NCBI GenBank assembly: GCA_016874135.1
Contig: VGVE01000017.1
Coordinates: forward strand, 1-44,511
Source: Gammaproteobacteria bacterium
Lineage (GTDB): Bacteria > Pseudomonadota > Gammaproteobacteria > Pseudomonadales > Azotimanducaceae
DNA length: 44,511 bases
Reading direction: 5' to 3'
How positions within the stretch are numbered: position 1 is the first letter of the stretch; every line of letters begins with the position of its first letter. The translations under genes were made by a program, and so were the position numbers. Of this stretch, positions 1 to 9,262 are shown one piece after another. The notes below the pieces were generated by a model. That model saw nothing but the letters and a program-made list of their open reading frames with translations. It was not told where the DNA came from and did not search any database.

Positions 1-1
1 A

Positions 2-637
2 GTTGCCAAGCTCTATGCCTACTGGATCGTGATCAACTACAGGGAAGCCTATGGTCTATACGCCTGCAACGGCATCCTCTTCAACCATGAATCACCGATT
101 CGAGGCGAGACCTTCGTCACCCGAAAGATCACCCGGAGCATCAGCCGGATCGCCGCCAATCTGGAGTCTTGCCTCTATCTCGGAAACATGGACTCACTTC
201 GCGACTGGGGGCATGCCAAAGACTACGTCGAAATGCAGTGGCGCATGCTGCAGCAGGATGAGCCGAAGGACTATGTCATCGCCACCGGAGAGCAGCACTC
301 TGTTCGTAAAGCAGTGCTGACTGCCTGTGAGATTCTCGGCATCCACTTGCGTTTCGAAGGTTCAGGTGTCTCTGAAGTCGGAATCGTTGAGGAGTCGCGT
401 TACCGACACCTCCCGCCGGGACAGGTAATCGTCAGGGTCGATCCCAGGTACTACCGTCCAACCGAGGTGGACTCGTTGTTGGGCGACGCTACCCGGGCGC
501 ACAGCGAGTTGGGCTGGGAACCAAAAATCACTTTCGATGAACTCATGAAGGAAATGACGCTGTCAGACTTCCGCCTCGCGCAAAGGGAGGCGCTGGTTGA
601 AAGCGCTGGTTATTCGATCGCGAGACCCAAAGAGTGA
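2..637 (+). CDS. gmd: GDP-mannose 4,6-dehydratase, C-terminal part
   Basis: The enzyme converts GDP-D-mannose to GDP-4-keto-6-deoxy-D-mannose in the cytosol, the first step toward GDP-L-fucose and related 6-deoxyhexoses. The window opens inside the gene. The Lys of the SDR-type YxxxK catalytic motif is encoded at about base 8, so the NAD(P)-binding half and the catalytic Tyr lie off the left edge. The visible part carries the family's highly conserved stretch around [18 protein letters not shown], then [17 protein letters not shown], then RYYRPTEVD near the C terminus. The stop overlaps the GTG start of fcl by four bases (GTGA), so the two genes are translationally coupled in one operon. Assignment is by recognition of these motifs. 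Confidence 0.95.
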   Translation, partial: VAKLYAYWIVINYREAYGLYACNGILFNHESPIRGETFVTRKITRSISRIAANLESCLYLGNMDSLRDWGHAKDYVEMQWRMLQQDEPKDYVIATGEQHSVRKAVLTACEILGIHLRFEGSGVSEVGIVEESRYRHLPPGQVIVRVDPRYYRPTEVDSLLGDATRAHSELGWEPKITFDELMKEMTLSDFRLAQREALVESAGYSIARPKE

Positions 638-1614
638 CGAGCCACAATCCTTCTTCCAGGGTTTGGGTAGCCGGACACAACGGGATGGTCGGCGCGGCGG
701 TGGTGCGAGCCCTGCAAGGGGCTGGCTATCAGCACCTCGTCCTGGCGAGTAAAAAAGAACTTGATTGCACCAACGCCGGCGAGGTGAACAAGTTCATGGC
801 ACAACAACAACCCGACACCATTGTCGTGGCTGCGGCGCGTGTCGGTGGAATCCACGCCAACAATGCGTTTCCGGCGGATTTCATCTACGACAACCTGATG
901 ATCCAGGCGAACATCATCCACGCCGCCTGGAAGCATGGCGTTTCGCGACTGGTCTTCCTTGGAAGCAGTTGTATCTACCCGCGGATGGCCGAACAGCCCA
1001 TGGGTGAGGACCAGCTTCTCGCAGGACCGCTCGAGCCAACCAACGAACCCTACGCCATCGCCAAGATCGCCGGCATCAAGTTGTGCGAGTCCTACAACCG
1101 ACAGCACGGTTGCGATTTTCGCTCTCTGATGCCCACTAACCTCTACGGCACAGGTGACAACTTTCATCCCCAGAACAGTCATGTTATCCCGGCGCTCATG
1201 CGGCGGTTTCACGAAGCTGCCCGGAACAAAGATCCCGAAGTCGCTGTCTGGGGGTCAGGCCGGCCCCGTCGCGAGTTTTTGCACGTGGATGACCTGGCAG
1301 CGGCGGTACTGTTTCTGATCGAGTTGGAGCGTGAAGCCTGGCAGACGTCAACTGGTGCACAACAATCGCACATGAACGTCGGCACGGGCACCGATGTGAG
1401 CATCGCCGAGCTTGCCGAACTCATGAAAAAGGTGACCAACTTCGCCGGCAGGATCGTCTTCGACAGCAGCATGCCGGACGGTACCCCTCGCAAGCTTCTC
1501 GATACATCACTGATCAATGGCCTGGGTTGGTCACCTCGAATCGATCTCGAGACAGGCCTGAAGGAAACCTACGACTGGTTCGTGGGCGAACAGGGCAAGC
1601 TGCGCAGTCAATAG
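634..1614 (+). CDS. fcl: GDP-L-fucose synthase
   Basis: A bifunctional epimerase/reductase that turns GDP-4-keto-6-deoxymannose, the Gmd product, into GDP-L-fucose for surface polysaccharide. The 326 residues are the usual length. The N-terminal Rossmann motif GHNGMVG is at residues 14-20. The catalytic set is visible as GSSCIYP (Ser and Cys about 111-113), YAIAK (Tyr140, Lys144) and the His of NSHVIP (about 183). It starts at GTG overlapping the gmd stop and ends with TAG. Its position beside gmd and the LPS-core genes fits a role in building a fucose- or deoxyhexose-containing glycan. I see no clear terminator after it. Confidence 0.96.
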   Translation: MTSHNPSSRVWVAGHNGMVGAAVVRALQGAGYQHLVLASKKELDCTNAGEVNKFMAQQQPDTIVVAAARVGGIHANNAFPADFIYDNLMIQANIIHAAWKHGVSRLVFLGSSCIYPRMAEQPMGEDQLLAGPLEPTNEPYAIAKIAGIKLCESYNRQHGCDFRSLMPTNLYGTGDNFHPQNSHVIPALMRRFHEAARNKDPEVAVWGSGRPRREFLHVDDLAAAVLFLIELEREAWQTSTGAQQSHMNVGTGTDVSIAELAELMKKVTNFAGRIVFDSSMPDGTPRKLLDTSLINGLGWSPRIDLETGLKETYDWFVGEQGKLRSQ

Positions 1615-1724
1615 TCCCGGCACTAACGGTCCCTTCGCAGCTGCGTCGATTGCTGGCCTGAGCACCGCCGTGCCGAACACAATCCGGCAGCTGTATACCC
1701 CACCATCCGAATGACCCCGGGCTC

Positions 1725-1780
1725 GGGCCTCTATTTCCGGGCCTCTGTTACCGGGCCTCTGTTACCGGCTCTTTATCGCC
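1725..1780. repeat. 14-bp tandem repeat, about 3.5 copies
   Basis: Between fcl and the SnoaL-like gene the unit GGGCCTCTGTTACC occurs twice exactly (1739-1752, 1753-1766). A diverged copy (GGGCCTCTATTTCC) precedes it at 1725-1738 and a degenerate partial copy follows to about 1780. The rest of 1615-1839 shows no gene. The repeat lies 60-110 bases upstream of the likely start codon of the next gene, so copy-number change could alter its promoter, but that is inference. Confidence 0.7.
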
Positions 1781-1839
1781 GGTCTTTTTACTGCCAACAT
1801 CCATCCGAACACGTTACTAGCCGACGACAGGAGACAACA

Positions 1840-2253
1840 GTGATCAGCACCGGACCCATAGAAGATCGCCTCGCCATTCGCGAACTGGTCGAATCCTACA
1901 ACGATGCCGTCATGCGGTTTGATGCCGAAGCCTGGGCTGCGAACTGGCGGGATGACGCCGTGTGGGCGCTGCCGGGCACCGGAGACGGCATCAAAGGCAA
2001 GGAGAACTTCGTTCCCATGTGGAAGAACGCGATGTCGGGATTTTCCTTCGTCGGATTCTTTGCATCCGGCGGCCCCATTACCGTCACGGGCAACACCGCT
2101 CATGCAACCTGGTACCAGCAGGAATTCCTGCACCAGAAAGATGGTGTTCGTCGCAATGTGACGGGGCGCTATGAAGATGATTACGTCAAGGCCAACGGTC
2201 GATGGTACTTCCAGAGGCGGGTGTACCAGGTTCTCCACAGTGAGAACACTTGA
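1840..2253 (+). CDS. SnoaL-like / NTF2-fold small protein
   Basis: A 137-residue protein of the SnoaL-like (NTF2 cone-fold) superfamily. This family includes polyketide cyclases, ketosteroid isomerase-like enzymes and many proteins of unknown function. The N terminus has the typical helix DRLAIRELVESYNDAVMRFD, then WRDDAVW, and the C terminus ends in the usual strand pattern GRYEDDYVKANGRWYFQRRVY. I chose the GTG at 1840 because an AGGAGA ribosome site lies just upstream and the family fold begins immediately after it. The same frame stays open 43 codons further upstream, but that stretch covers the tandem repeat and looks non-coding. The substrate cannot be told. The neighbours are glycan genes, which does not help. 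Confidence 0.8.
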   Translation: MISTGPIEDRLAIRELVESYNDAVMRFDAEAWAANWRDDAVWALPGTGDGIKGKENFVPMWKNAMSGFSFVGFFASGGPITVTGNTAHATWYQQEFLHQKDGVRRNVTGRYEDDYVKANGRWYFQRRVYQVLHSENT

Positions 2254-2320
2254 GGCGAACCCATAAAACCTAGTGCTAGAACCAGGGGCTGCCACTGACC
2301 CCGGATCGACAGCAGATCCG

Positions 2321-3089
2321 TCAGTGTGGCCCCTCTGCAGCAGCGGCGCCTCGACAAAGCGGCGCAATCCACTGCGCGACGCCATGGCCGACAATCCGGT
2401 TGCCGTTGGGTGTGAAATGGCCGCCGGGCAATTCCCAGTAGATGTCCTTTCCACCGCGGATCGAAAATTCATTCAAGGGCGAGTAGACATGGGCTTCCTA
2501 TCCCGTTGCCTGTGGGAACGAGGAGCTGAACGCGTAACGATTCTCCTCTTTCACCGGAACGTCGAGTACGGTGAAATGCGCTCCACGGTGTCTTGCTTCA
2601 GACTAGAGTGCTCGCAGAAGCGCAACCGATGGCGCCTCTCTTGGATCCACCGCGACGACAGCAGACGCCTCCGTTGGCCTGGCATCAGCGGCTTCAACTG
2701 CTTCAGCAGCCATCCACCGGTGGACGCGCAAGGAGACCGCTGCGCGGAGCCACGCGAAGAACATCGAATTCTCCGCCAGCAACCGGTAGGGCCAGTGCTC
2801 GAGCAGACATTGTTCAAGGGAAACGGGCAAATAGGTTGGCTGGTCACGCTCCAGTTCATCTCCTTTCAGAACAAACAGACGCGACCGGATGTTGTCGTCC
2901 AGATCAGTGAAATACCACTCCAGCAACACATGGTCCGGCATATACCGGATCCCTTCGTTTTGAAACGTAATGATCTATTCCGCCGTACCGTGTCCTGAAA
3001 CGGACAGGTTTACGATTTCGGCGTTGCATTGCTGATCCTGGCGCAGCGCATTTTCGAGATGGGTGGTCCAGGCGTCGGCGAGATCCGCA
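2321..3089 (-). pseudogene. SGNH/GDSL-family hydrolase remnant (second of two)
   Basis: One minus-strand frame reads like the middle and end of an SGNH hydrolase, but it contains TAG stops at 2975-2977, 2603-2605 and 2498-2500. Recognisable blocks are EIVNLSVSGHGTA, then NEGIRYMPDHVLLEWYFTDL (the usual strand-plus-ND block), and near the end ELPGGHFTPNGNRI, where family members normally have the catalytic D-x-x-H. Here a Gly stands where the Asp is expected. The frame ends at TGA 2321. The N-terminal block with the GDS nucleophile is absent. The sequence runs directly into the C-terminal part of the MBOAT gene near 3090, suggesting a deletion. Such proteins usually work with an MBOAT acyltransferase in glycan O-acetylation. 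Non-functional as read. Confidence 0.7.
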
Positions 3090-4521
3090 GTGCATCCATC
3101 GCCGGCTGCGTAACTCTCAGGTCAGTGAATATCGACCGCAGAAAGATGCCAATCGTGTCCAGGTTCTGCGCCCGGAAAATGAGCCAGCCGATGCAGGTCA
3201 GTTGGAAGAACCAGAGTACGTGCAGCGCACGCACCAAACCCTGACTCTTGGCGCCCGCATTCTCAACGCCAAGCATCCGGTAGATCACCAGGATGAGCCC
3301 CTGGTAAAAACCCCACAAGACGAATGTCCAGTTTGCGCCGTGCCTAAGCCCGCCGAGCAACATCGTCAGCCACAGATTGCGATAGGTATTGAATTTACCT
3401 TTTCCGGTTGCCACCGAGCGGGATGTAGAGACAGTCGCGCAGCCAACTCGACAGGCTGATGTGCCAGCGCTGCCAGAAGTCGGAAGGGTTGGTCGAGATG
3501 TACGGAATGCGAAAGTTCAGCATCAGTTCGAAGCCCAGGAGTTTGGCGCACCCTCGAGCAATGTCCGAATAGGCCGAAAAATCTGCATAGATCTGAAAGG
3601 CGAACGCGTACACAGCCAGCATCACGAGCAACCCGCCGCCCTCCGGCAGCGATGAGCTTTCGCCACTGTCGTAGGTACTGAAAACACTGTTCACCAGTAC
3701 CAACAGGTTGACGGCAATCACGATTTTCTTGAAGAGGCCCCAGGCAATCAGCCATACCCCTTCCTGTGCCGCCTCGACATTCCAAGTTCGTTCTTGCTGG
3801 AACTGTGGCCGCAGGTTCTTGCCCCATTCGATAGGACCTGCGACCAGCGGCGGGAAGAAAGCGAGGTAGGCGCCGAATTCGACGATATCGCCGGTGGGCT
3901 TCATGTCCCGCCGGTACACGTCGATCGTGTAGCTCATGCTCTGAAAGGTGTAGAACGATATCCCCACCGGCAAGATGATGTTGAGCATGATCATCGACGG
4001 CTGAACACCAAACACCGCCAGCTACAGGTCACTGAACGAATCGGTGAAGAAGTTGAAGTACTTGAAGAAGCCGAGAATGATCAGATTGAAGATGACGGAC
4101 GATGCCACCACGATTCTTCGACGTCGTTCGTCCGACAGCTTCTCCAGAAGCGAAGGTGCGGCAAGCAGGACGGCACCAACAAGGAGTGTCCCCAAGAGCG
4201 CGGCAAGCGCCGCCTCGGAGACCCTGCCCGTCTGCACGATTTCCGGCAGGATGAAGAGCGCAAAGGCGAGCCCGAGATAGATGACTGACTGGGAACGCTC
4301 CCTGAGTGTGAGCCTGCCCTTTTCGATCAACAGTGCGGCACCGAAATCAAATGCAGTGGTGAGCGCGATCAGAAAAAGAAAACGGATGTCCCACCAGCCG
4401 TAAAAAAGTAGCTGGCCACGAGAATGAGATTGTTCTGCGCGCGAATCTTGCCCTTCAGCAGCCAATAGAGACCAAAGACTGTCGGAAAAAAGAGCAGGAA
4501 TTCGAGACTGTTGAACAACAT
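3090..4521 (-). pseudogene. MBOAT (AlgI-like) O-acyltransferase, broken
   Basis: A membrane-bound O-acyltransferase of the AlgI type, which passes acetyl groups across the inner membrane to extracytoplasmic glycan. The natural start is ATG at 4519-4521, five bases after the upstream SGNH gene, with the typical opening MLFNSLEFLLFFPTVFGLYW. Four lesions are visible. First, a T-run at 4402-4407 (minus strand) needs seven Ts to keep the frame but has six. Second, an in-frame TAG lies at 4022-4024. Third, a run of four As at 3400-3403 (minus strand) needs three. Fourth, the C terminus is lost at a junction near 3090 with SGNH sequence. Between lesions the family blocks are intact: [38 protein letters not shown] and LWLTMLLGGLRHGANW with the family His. 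In this last block the usual Trp before that His is Arg. Confidence 0.88.
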
Positions 4522-4526
4522 GGTGG

Positions 4527-5240
4527 CTAGTTGCCCTCCGCTCCGAGGACCCCGGCCAACAACGAATTCAGCGCCTCGTACGCCTTCCCGGTGAAGTACA
4601 ATTAATCTGCAAACATGCCTTCACCGAAAGCGCCAAGCTCGGATTACGCATTCAACACCGTCACGGATTCTGTCCAAGCGGCTGCTTCGATCTCTCAGTT
4701 CAACTGCGCAACACCGTCTGCGCTTGCGTTCGACCAGACGATCATCCGAATCAGCTGCGGGTCCCCAACAGGCAGAACGCGAAGCAGAATGACTTCACGG
4801 GTATGCTTCAGGCACGCCTCGACCAGCGCGACCAGATCACCATGCGTAGCCGCCACACGTGAGTCACGAAGTTCCGGTCGCATGCCAAGAATCCGCATGT
4901 CATTGACGCCGGCCTGAATCACGATGGTGCCGATGTCAGTCGGCCAGTTGAACACACGCGCCGCGGCGGTGATCTGTGACGCCGTCGCCCCGGGGAAGCC
5001 CACGTATAAACCATCCAGCCGATCATGCTCGGCCCACTGCGCCACCCGGGAATCACCGATGAAGACCGTACGGGCTGCCCGATTGCCTTGAACGAAGGGT
5101 TCAACCGGGAATTGAGCTTGGAGAGAACGCTCGTAAAAACGTAAAGAAAGATAACCGGAGAGGCCGATTCTGAGCGCGAATCTCGCCGTCAGCATGAGAA
5201 CAGCGGTGATCTGCGTTCGATTCATCGACACGTAGGACAT
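4527..5240 (-). pseudogene. SGNH/GDSL-family hydrolase (first of two), truncated by three stops
   Basis: The N-terminal part is intact: a hydrophobic segment, then VFIGDSRVAQW carrying the SGNH nucleophile Ser, then the Gly block YVGFPGATASQI and the Asn block VIQAGVNDMRI. The frame stops at TGA 4695-4697. Past this stop, in the same frame, it continues plausibly to TAG 4527-4529, including a family-like tail (ADxLYFTGKAYEALN) where the Asp-His pair is expected, although the His position reads Tyr. Further in-frame TAA codons sit at 4644-4646 and 4602-4604. Either ATG 5238-5240 or ATG 5223-5225 could be the start; neither has a strong ribosome site. It is the first gene of the SGNH-MBOAT-SGNH cassette downstream of waaP. 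As read it would make a protein lacking its C-terminal active-site block. Confidence 0.78.
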
Positions 5241-5393
5241 CCTGTCTTGATTCTCGCCGGGCACATTGGGGCAGCACTCGGTCAACCACCATTCTCCCTA
5301 CAAACTGCCGCAAGGTCCGCGAATTTCCCGCACATTTTTCATCTTGGGACCCTGTTGTTCACGATAAAGACCCCAGTGACTTGCATCACACTA

Positions 5394-6248
5394 TCAAGGT
5401 TCGATCCCCGCCAGCTGTCGCGGCAATATGTGCTTACGCCGCGCCTTGGCATACAGCGACTTTGCTCTCCTGTCACATTCCGCCAGCAGCGGTCCATGAC
5501 GATATAGCACCTCTCTAAGCGGTGCATCGAAGTACACGGCGAGGAAGCGCAACAGGTCGCATCGTGACAGGCCGATGTCCATCGCCGAAAAGTGCAGCGA
5601 TCCGAGATCCTTTACTAGCGCACGCCGGGGAATACTCTGATATCGCTGCGTACGGTGCAGATCCACGATATAGATGGGCGCGCTCAGGCTTCTTGTTTCA
5701 AGCGTATCTTCCGATCGAGCCAACAGAAGATGACAGATGTAGAAGTCCTGGTGCACGTACCCTGCGGAGTGCATGGCCGCAGCCAGTGCGGCGACCCGTT
5801 CGATGAGCCTGCGTTTCGCCACCGCCGAAGGTGGGCTTTCTTTCCAGCGCAGACACACCTGTTCAAGGCTCTGGATACCGGTCAGCTCCGATGTGATCAG
5901 AAAGGACTTGCGCGTGGCCGGGTTACGCCCGCGTACACCGAATCCGGCAACGTCTAGTGTGTGCAGTCCAGCAGCAGCGAGATCGGAGATCGCTTCGAAT
6001 TCGTTGCTGGCATCCACTACCGGTCGTTTCAGAACAAGCAGGTTTTTCAGGATCTCCGTCCAACCGACTCCATAGTGGCGCTTTACGTAGTAGACGCGGC
6101 CTCCGATGACGGCACGGATTGTTGACCGCTCCGCGACTTCGCGAACCGCGATTCCTTCAAGATTGAGCGCGGCAGAAAAAGGATCCTGCCCTGCCCAGGC
6201 CCTCGCGATATCGTCACGCAGTTCGATCCCGCTCTTTGTAGTCGGCAC
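5394..6248 (-). CDS. waaP: LPS core heptose(I) kinase
   Basis: Phosphorylates the first heptose of the LPS inner core at the cytosolic face, using ATP; this stabilises the outer membrane. The protein has 284 residues, close to the family length. It has an atypical protein-kinase fold: the nucleotide-binding Lys lies in YYVKRHYG (about residue 56), the catalytic loop is HQDFYICHLLL (Asp168), and the metal-binding Asp is in IYIVDLHRTQ. The GTG start at 6248 lies two bases after the waaG stop, so the pair is an operon in the order waaG-waaP, as in Pseudomonas. Downstream on the same strand follows the decayed O-acetylation cassette after a gap of about 150 bases. Confidence 0.94.
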   Translation of the reverse strand: MPTTKSGIELRDDIARAWAGQDPFSAALNLEGIAVREVAERSTIRAVIGGRVYYVKRHYGVGWTEILKNLLVLKRPVVDASNEFEAISDLAAAGLHTLDVAGFGVRGRNPATRKSFLITSELTGIQSLEQVCLRWKESPPSAVAKRRLIERVAALAAAMHSAGYVHQDFYICHLLLARSEDTLETRSLSAPIYIVDLHRTQRYQSIPRRALVKDLGSLHFSAMDIGLSRCDLLRFLAVYFDAPLREVLYRHGPLLAECDRRAKSLYAKARRKHILPRQLAGIEP

Positions 6249-6250
6249 GT

Positions 6251-7447
6251 TCAGGTCCGCTTACCGGCTGTTTCGAGAATCACTTCAGCGGCGCGTTGCG
6301 GCAGGCTGTACAGGTCTGCTGTCCTCCCGAACGTGATGCCGTTCTTGCGCCATCTCTCGCGTTCAGGGGATGTCAGCATGCGTACCAACGCCTGGTCGAG
6401 TTCCATCTGCCGGTACGGTGAGGTGACGATACACCCTGCACCGGCATCGGTAACGTAGTGCGCGAAGCCGCAGACATCCGTGGTCAACACCGGTAATCCG
6501 GCGACGATCGCCTCCAGCAATACATTGCCGGTATTTTCGAAATAGGCCGGATGAATCAGCAGCTCCCCGGCTTGAAGCAAGTCAGGAATATCGTCACGTC
6601 CGGATAACACCTGGAATCGCGCATCAATACCGAGCCGGGTGGCATGGGATCTGAAGCGGCCCGAATCATCTGTCCCAACGGCCACCAGGTGAGTCTTGTT
6701 TCGCAACTCCTTCGGCAACGCCCCTACCGCATCGAGGGCCCGGTCGAGCCCCTTGGTGATAAAACCGGAGCCGATCAGGAGCACCAGAAACGCATCGTCA
6801 GGCACGCCAAGACTGCTCCTGCCGCGCCGCCTTCGTTCGGGAGCGTCTTCCCCGGCCATGCGGTCACGGGCGATCCCGGGGGGCAGGCGGTGGAAACGCT
6901 CAAGCGGCGTCGCATAGTGCCGCCTGAAGATCTCCATCTGGCTCGGAGAACTCATCAGGATCCGGGTCTTGGCCGCGGGTTCGAAGACCACCCGCTCGCA
7001 GGCGGCAAAGTGCCGAAACCGTGGCGTACTCCGATAGAGTCCACTGCGAGCCGTCAGCGCTTTTTCGAGATAGCAGGTATCCGCCGCGTAATACACGTCG
7101 AGCCCTGGCATCTTGTTGAAACCCACCACACAGTCAAAATGTTGGCGTTTGAGGCGCTTCCCGAGCCAGTTCTGGTAGCGCTCATACCGCGTGTGGTTGA
7201 ATATCTCGGTGGCTTCGAACTTCTCAACACTGAGCCCGGCCGGTACCTCACCCTGCCAGTGGATAACGAAGGCCGTCACTTCTGCACCCGCGTCGAGGCA
7301 AATCCTGGCAATACGGATGAACGCCCGCTGCATGCCGCCATGCGGAAAGTATTTGTAGAGGCAAAATGCGAGTTTCAACGGCTTGGCGGGCACTGCAGTG
7401 ACCGTGGAAGAATGCCGGCATGATAGCAAAGGGAGGGTCTGATCCAT
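6251..7447 (-). CDS. waaG: LPS core alpha-glucosyltransferase (GT4)
   Basis: Transfers a hexose (glucose in E. coli) to the second heptose of the LPS core at the inner leaflet. The GT4 fold is seen in order: an N-terminal FCLYKYFPHGGMQRAF, the central linker PSQMEIFRRHY, and the C-terminal nucleotide-sugar block HPAYFENTGNVLLEAIVAGLP with the EX7E-type glutamates and TTDVCGFAHYV. Length is 398, slightly longer than usual because of about 24 extra N-terminal residues. The ATG at 7447 is the longest start, and the family fold begins near KPLKLAFCLY. It is divergent from the next gene with only 71 bases between them, which must hold both promoters. Confidence 0.94.
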   Translation of the reverse strand: MDQTLPLLSCRHSSTVTAVPAKPLKLAFCLYKYFPHGGMQRAFIRIARICLDAGAEVTAFVIHWQGEVPAGLSVEKFEATEIFNHTRYERYQNWLGKRLKRQHFDCVVGFNKMPGLDVYYAADTCYLEKALTARSGLYRSTPRFRHFAACERVVFEPAAKTRILMSSPSQMEIFRRHYATPLERFHRLPPGIARDRMAGEDAPERRRRGRSSLGVPDDAFLVLLIGSGFITKGLDRALDAVGALPKELRNKTHLVAVGTDDSGRFRSHATRLGIDARFQVLSGRDDIPDLLQAGELLIHPAYFENTGNVLLEAIVAGLPVLTTDVCGFAHYVTDAGAGCIVTSPYRQMELDQALVRMLTSPERERWRKNGITFGRTADLYSLPQRAAEVILETAGKRT

Positions 7448-7518
7448 TCACCGGACCGAATTGATCAGAGATACAAAGAGCTCTGGCAGCGCCCGGAAAA
7501 GGTTGCGAACATGGCGTC

Positions 7519-8508
7519 GTGAAGGTTCTGGTCATGCACAGCCGCGACCTCGATAAAGGCAGCACCCGCTTTCGAGTCGTTAACTACCAGCGCTGGCTCG
7601 AATGCCAGGGAGTCGTGCTCGACTATGTCAATCGTGAAAACATCAGCGCGCGCCAGGTTCTTCGATACGATGTGCTCTTCAACCAGAAGTGCCGCCTGTC
7701 CGCCTGGTCTTCAGCACACCTGCGCAAGGCGGCGAAGCGGCTCGTCTTCGACTTTGATGATGCGATCTGGACCCGGGCCCGCAAACCCTACGGTGCGTTT
7801 GTAGGCAACCGGGTGCGCAAACGGCTCGACTGGTGGTTCGAAGCCGCCGATGTGGTGACGACCTCGAGCGAATACCTCGCGAACTATGCACGACGCGTGA
7901 CGCAGGCGGTGCGGGTCATTCCCATGGCGGTGGATACAGACGAGTGGCAGCCCATGCCTCGGCCGGTTGATGGCAAGGTTCGTATCGGTTGGGCCGGGCG
8001 GCCAGGCAATCTGCGTTACCTCAAGGCCATCGAGCCGGCACTCGCCGAGGTGCAGCGATCGCGTCCGCACGTGGAGTACGCCATCTACTCCGGTGAAAAG
8101 CCTGATCTCACGGTGCCATTCTACTACCAACCCTTTGCCGCACGCACCGAAGCGCGGTTCATCCAGTCACTCGATATCGGTCTGTTACCGCTCGATGATG
8201 GGGAGTTCACCAAAGGCAAGTCACCGATCAAGGCGATCCAGTACCTCGCCTGTGGCGTACCCGTCGTTGGCAACGTCGTTGGTGCGGGTTGCGAGATCGT
8301 GACCGCCGCGAACGGCCTCGATGTCGCGCAGACAGGCGGATGGACCGCATCTCTTCTGCGGTTGATCGACGATGCAACCGAGCGACAACGGTGTGGTATC
8401 GCCGGACGTGCCCACATCATCACGCACAACAATCTGGTGAACACCCGCAATGCCTTGCTCGCGGCAATCACCGGTCGGGATACTCCAGCGCCAACAGGAC
8501 ACGACTGA
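7519..8508 (+). CDS. GT4-type glycosyltransferase of the surface-glycan cluster
   Basis: A 329-residue glycosyltransferase. The N-terminal domain begins with MKVLVMHSRDLDKGSTRFR and contains FDFDDAIW, a signature of a GT4 subgroup that acts on LPS or capsule. The C-terminal half has IGWAGRPGNLRYL and SPIKAIQYLACGVPVVGN, the donor-binding region. Donor and acceptor are unknown. The start is GTG at 7519; the nearby ATG at 7511 is out of frame and stops at once. The TGA stop shares one base with the next ATG (TGATG), so it is coupled to the FkbM methyltransferase that follows. Both probably modify the same core or O-chain sugar. Confidence 0.85.
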   Translation: MKVLVMHSRDLDKGSTRFRVVNYQRWLECQGVVLDYVNRENISARQVLRYDVLFNQKCRLSAWSSAHLRKAAKRLVFDFDDAIWTRARKPYGAFVGNRVRKRLDWWFEAADVVTTSSEYLANYARRVTQAVRVIPMAVDTDEWQPMPRPVDGKVRIGWAGRPGNLRYLKAIEPALAEVQRSRPHVEYAIYSGEKPDLTVPFYYQPFAARTEARFIQSLDIGLLPLDDGEFTKGKSPIKAIQYLACGVPVVGNVVGAGCEIVTAANGLDVAQTGGWTASLLRLIDDATERQRCGIAGRAHIITHNNLVNTRNALLAAITGRDTPAPTGHD

Positions 8509-9224
8509 TGGGACCACTCCGCCGATTCCTGGCCCGAACGGTGCTGCAGAACAGCGCCAATCTTGTAACCCTGGATGATCCCTACGTCGCGATGGGAAAA
8601 CTCCTCCCGCCTGACCAGGTGCATGGTTTGATCGATGTGGGTGCAAGTTATGGCCGTGTTGCCGGACGGCTGTTACGCCAGTTTCCGTCGGCAAAGACCT
8701 GGCTGTTTGAACCCCACCCGGATTATGAGACCGGGCTCTCCGACGTCAGCCGAAAAGACCCGCGGCTCTGCCCCCAGTTCCTCGCTGTCGGTGATCACGA
8801 AGGCACAGCCACCCTCAACATCGCCGCCTCACCCGGCACAACTTCACTGCTTAACCCGAACTCTACGCTTACCGCGAGTTATGCCACCGAAGCCCAGGTG
8901 ATCGCCTGCCGTGAAGTACCGCTCGTTACGCTCGATGCCTGGGCATTGCGCGTCCCGGATCGACAGATCGAATTGATCAAGCTTGACATACAGGGTGGAG
9001 AACTCGCCGCACTGCGCGGCGCACGCAAGCTGCTGACGACCACTGTCCGTCTCGTCTACACGGAGATCATGTTCAACAATCTGTATGAAGGTGGCGCGGT
9101 GTTTGCCGATCTCGATGCGGAGCTGCGGGCGTGCGGCTTCCTGCTTCATGACATCTACAAACCGAAGCACAATGCATCGGGCATGCTCATGTGGGGTAAC
9201 GCCATCTATCTACGCAAGGCCTGA
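8508..9224 (+). CDS. FkbM-family methyltransferase
   Basis: A 238-residue SAM-dependent methyltransferase of the FkbM family, which O-methylates sugars and other hydroxyls. Motif I reads LIDVGASYGRVAGRLLRQFP, followed by LFEPHP (acidic loop binding the SAM ribose), then LVTLDAW and IKLDIQGGELAALRGA, the classic FkbM block. The ATG at 8508 overlaps the stop of the glycosyltransferase gene, so coupled translation is likely. The frame is open for 73 codons upstream but that overlaps the glycosyltransferase. The context suggests methylation of a surface-glycan residue. The gene is convergent with another FkbM gene (9263-10153) that is only distantly similar. Confidence 0.88.
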   Translation: MGPLRRFLARTVLQNSANLVTLDDPYVAMGKLLPPDQVHGLIDVGASYGRVAGRLLRQFPSAKTWLFEPHPDYETGLSDVSRKDPRLCPQFLAVGDHEGTATLNIAASPGTTSLLNPNSTLTASYATEAQVIACREVPLVTLDAWALRVPDRQIELIKLDIQGGELAALRGARKLLTTTVRLVYTEIMFNNLYEGGAVFADLDAELRACGFLLHDIYKPKHNASGMLMWGNAIYLRKA

Positions 9225-9262
9225 ACCGCTGATTCCACCGCCTCCCCGTCACCCCACTAGGT

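Noticed and set aside
2273..2998. 241-codon plus-strand frame over the second SGNH remnant
   Set aside because: It has no family motif, whereas the minus strand shows clear SGNH blocks despite stops.
2498..4697. Cytosine-deamination signature in the stops of the acetylation cassette
   Set aside because: Each stop could come from CAA, CAG or CGA by C-to-T, but that is true of every stop codon, so without aligned homologs it carries no information.
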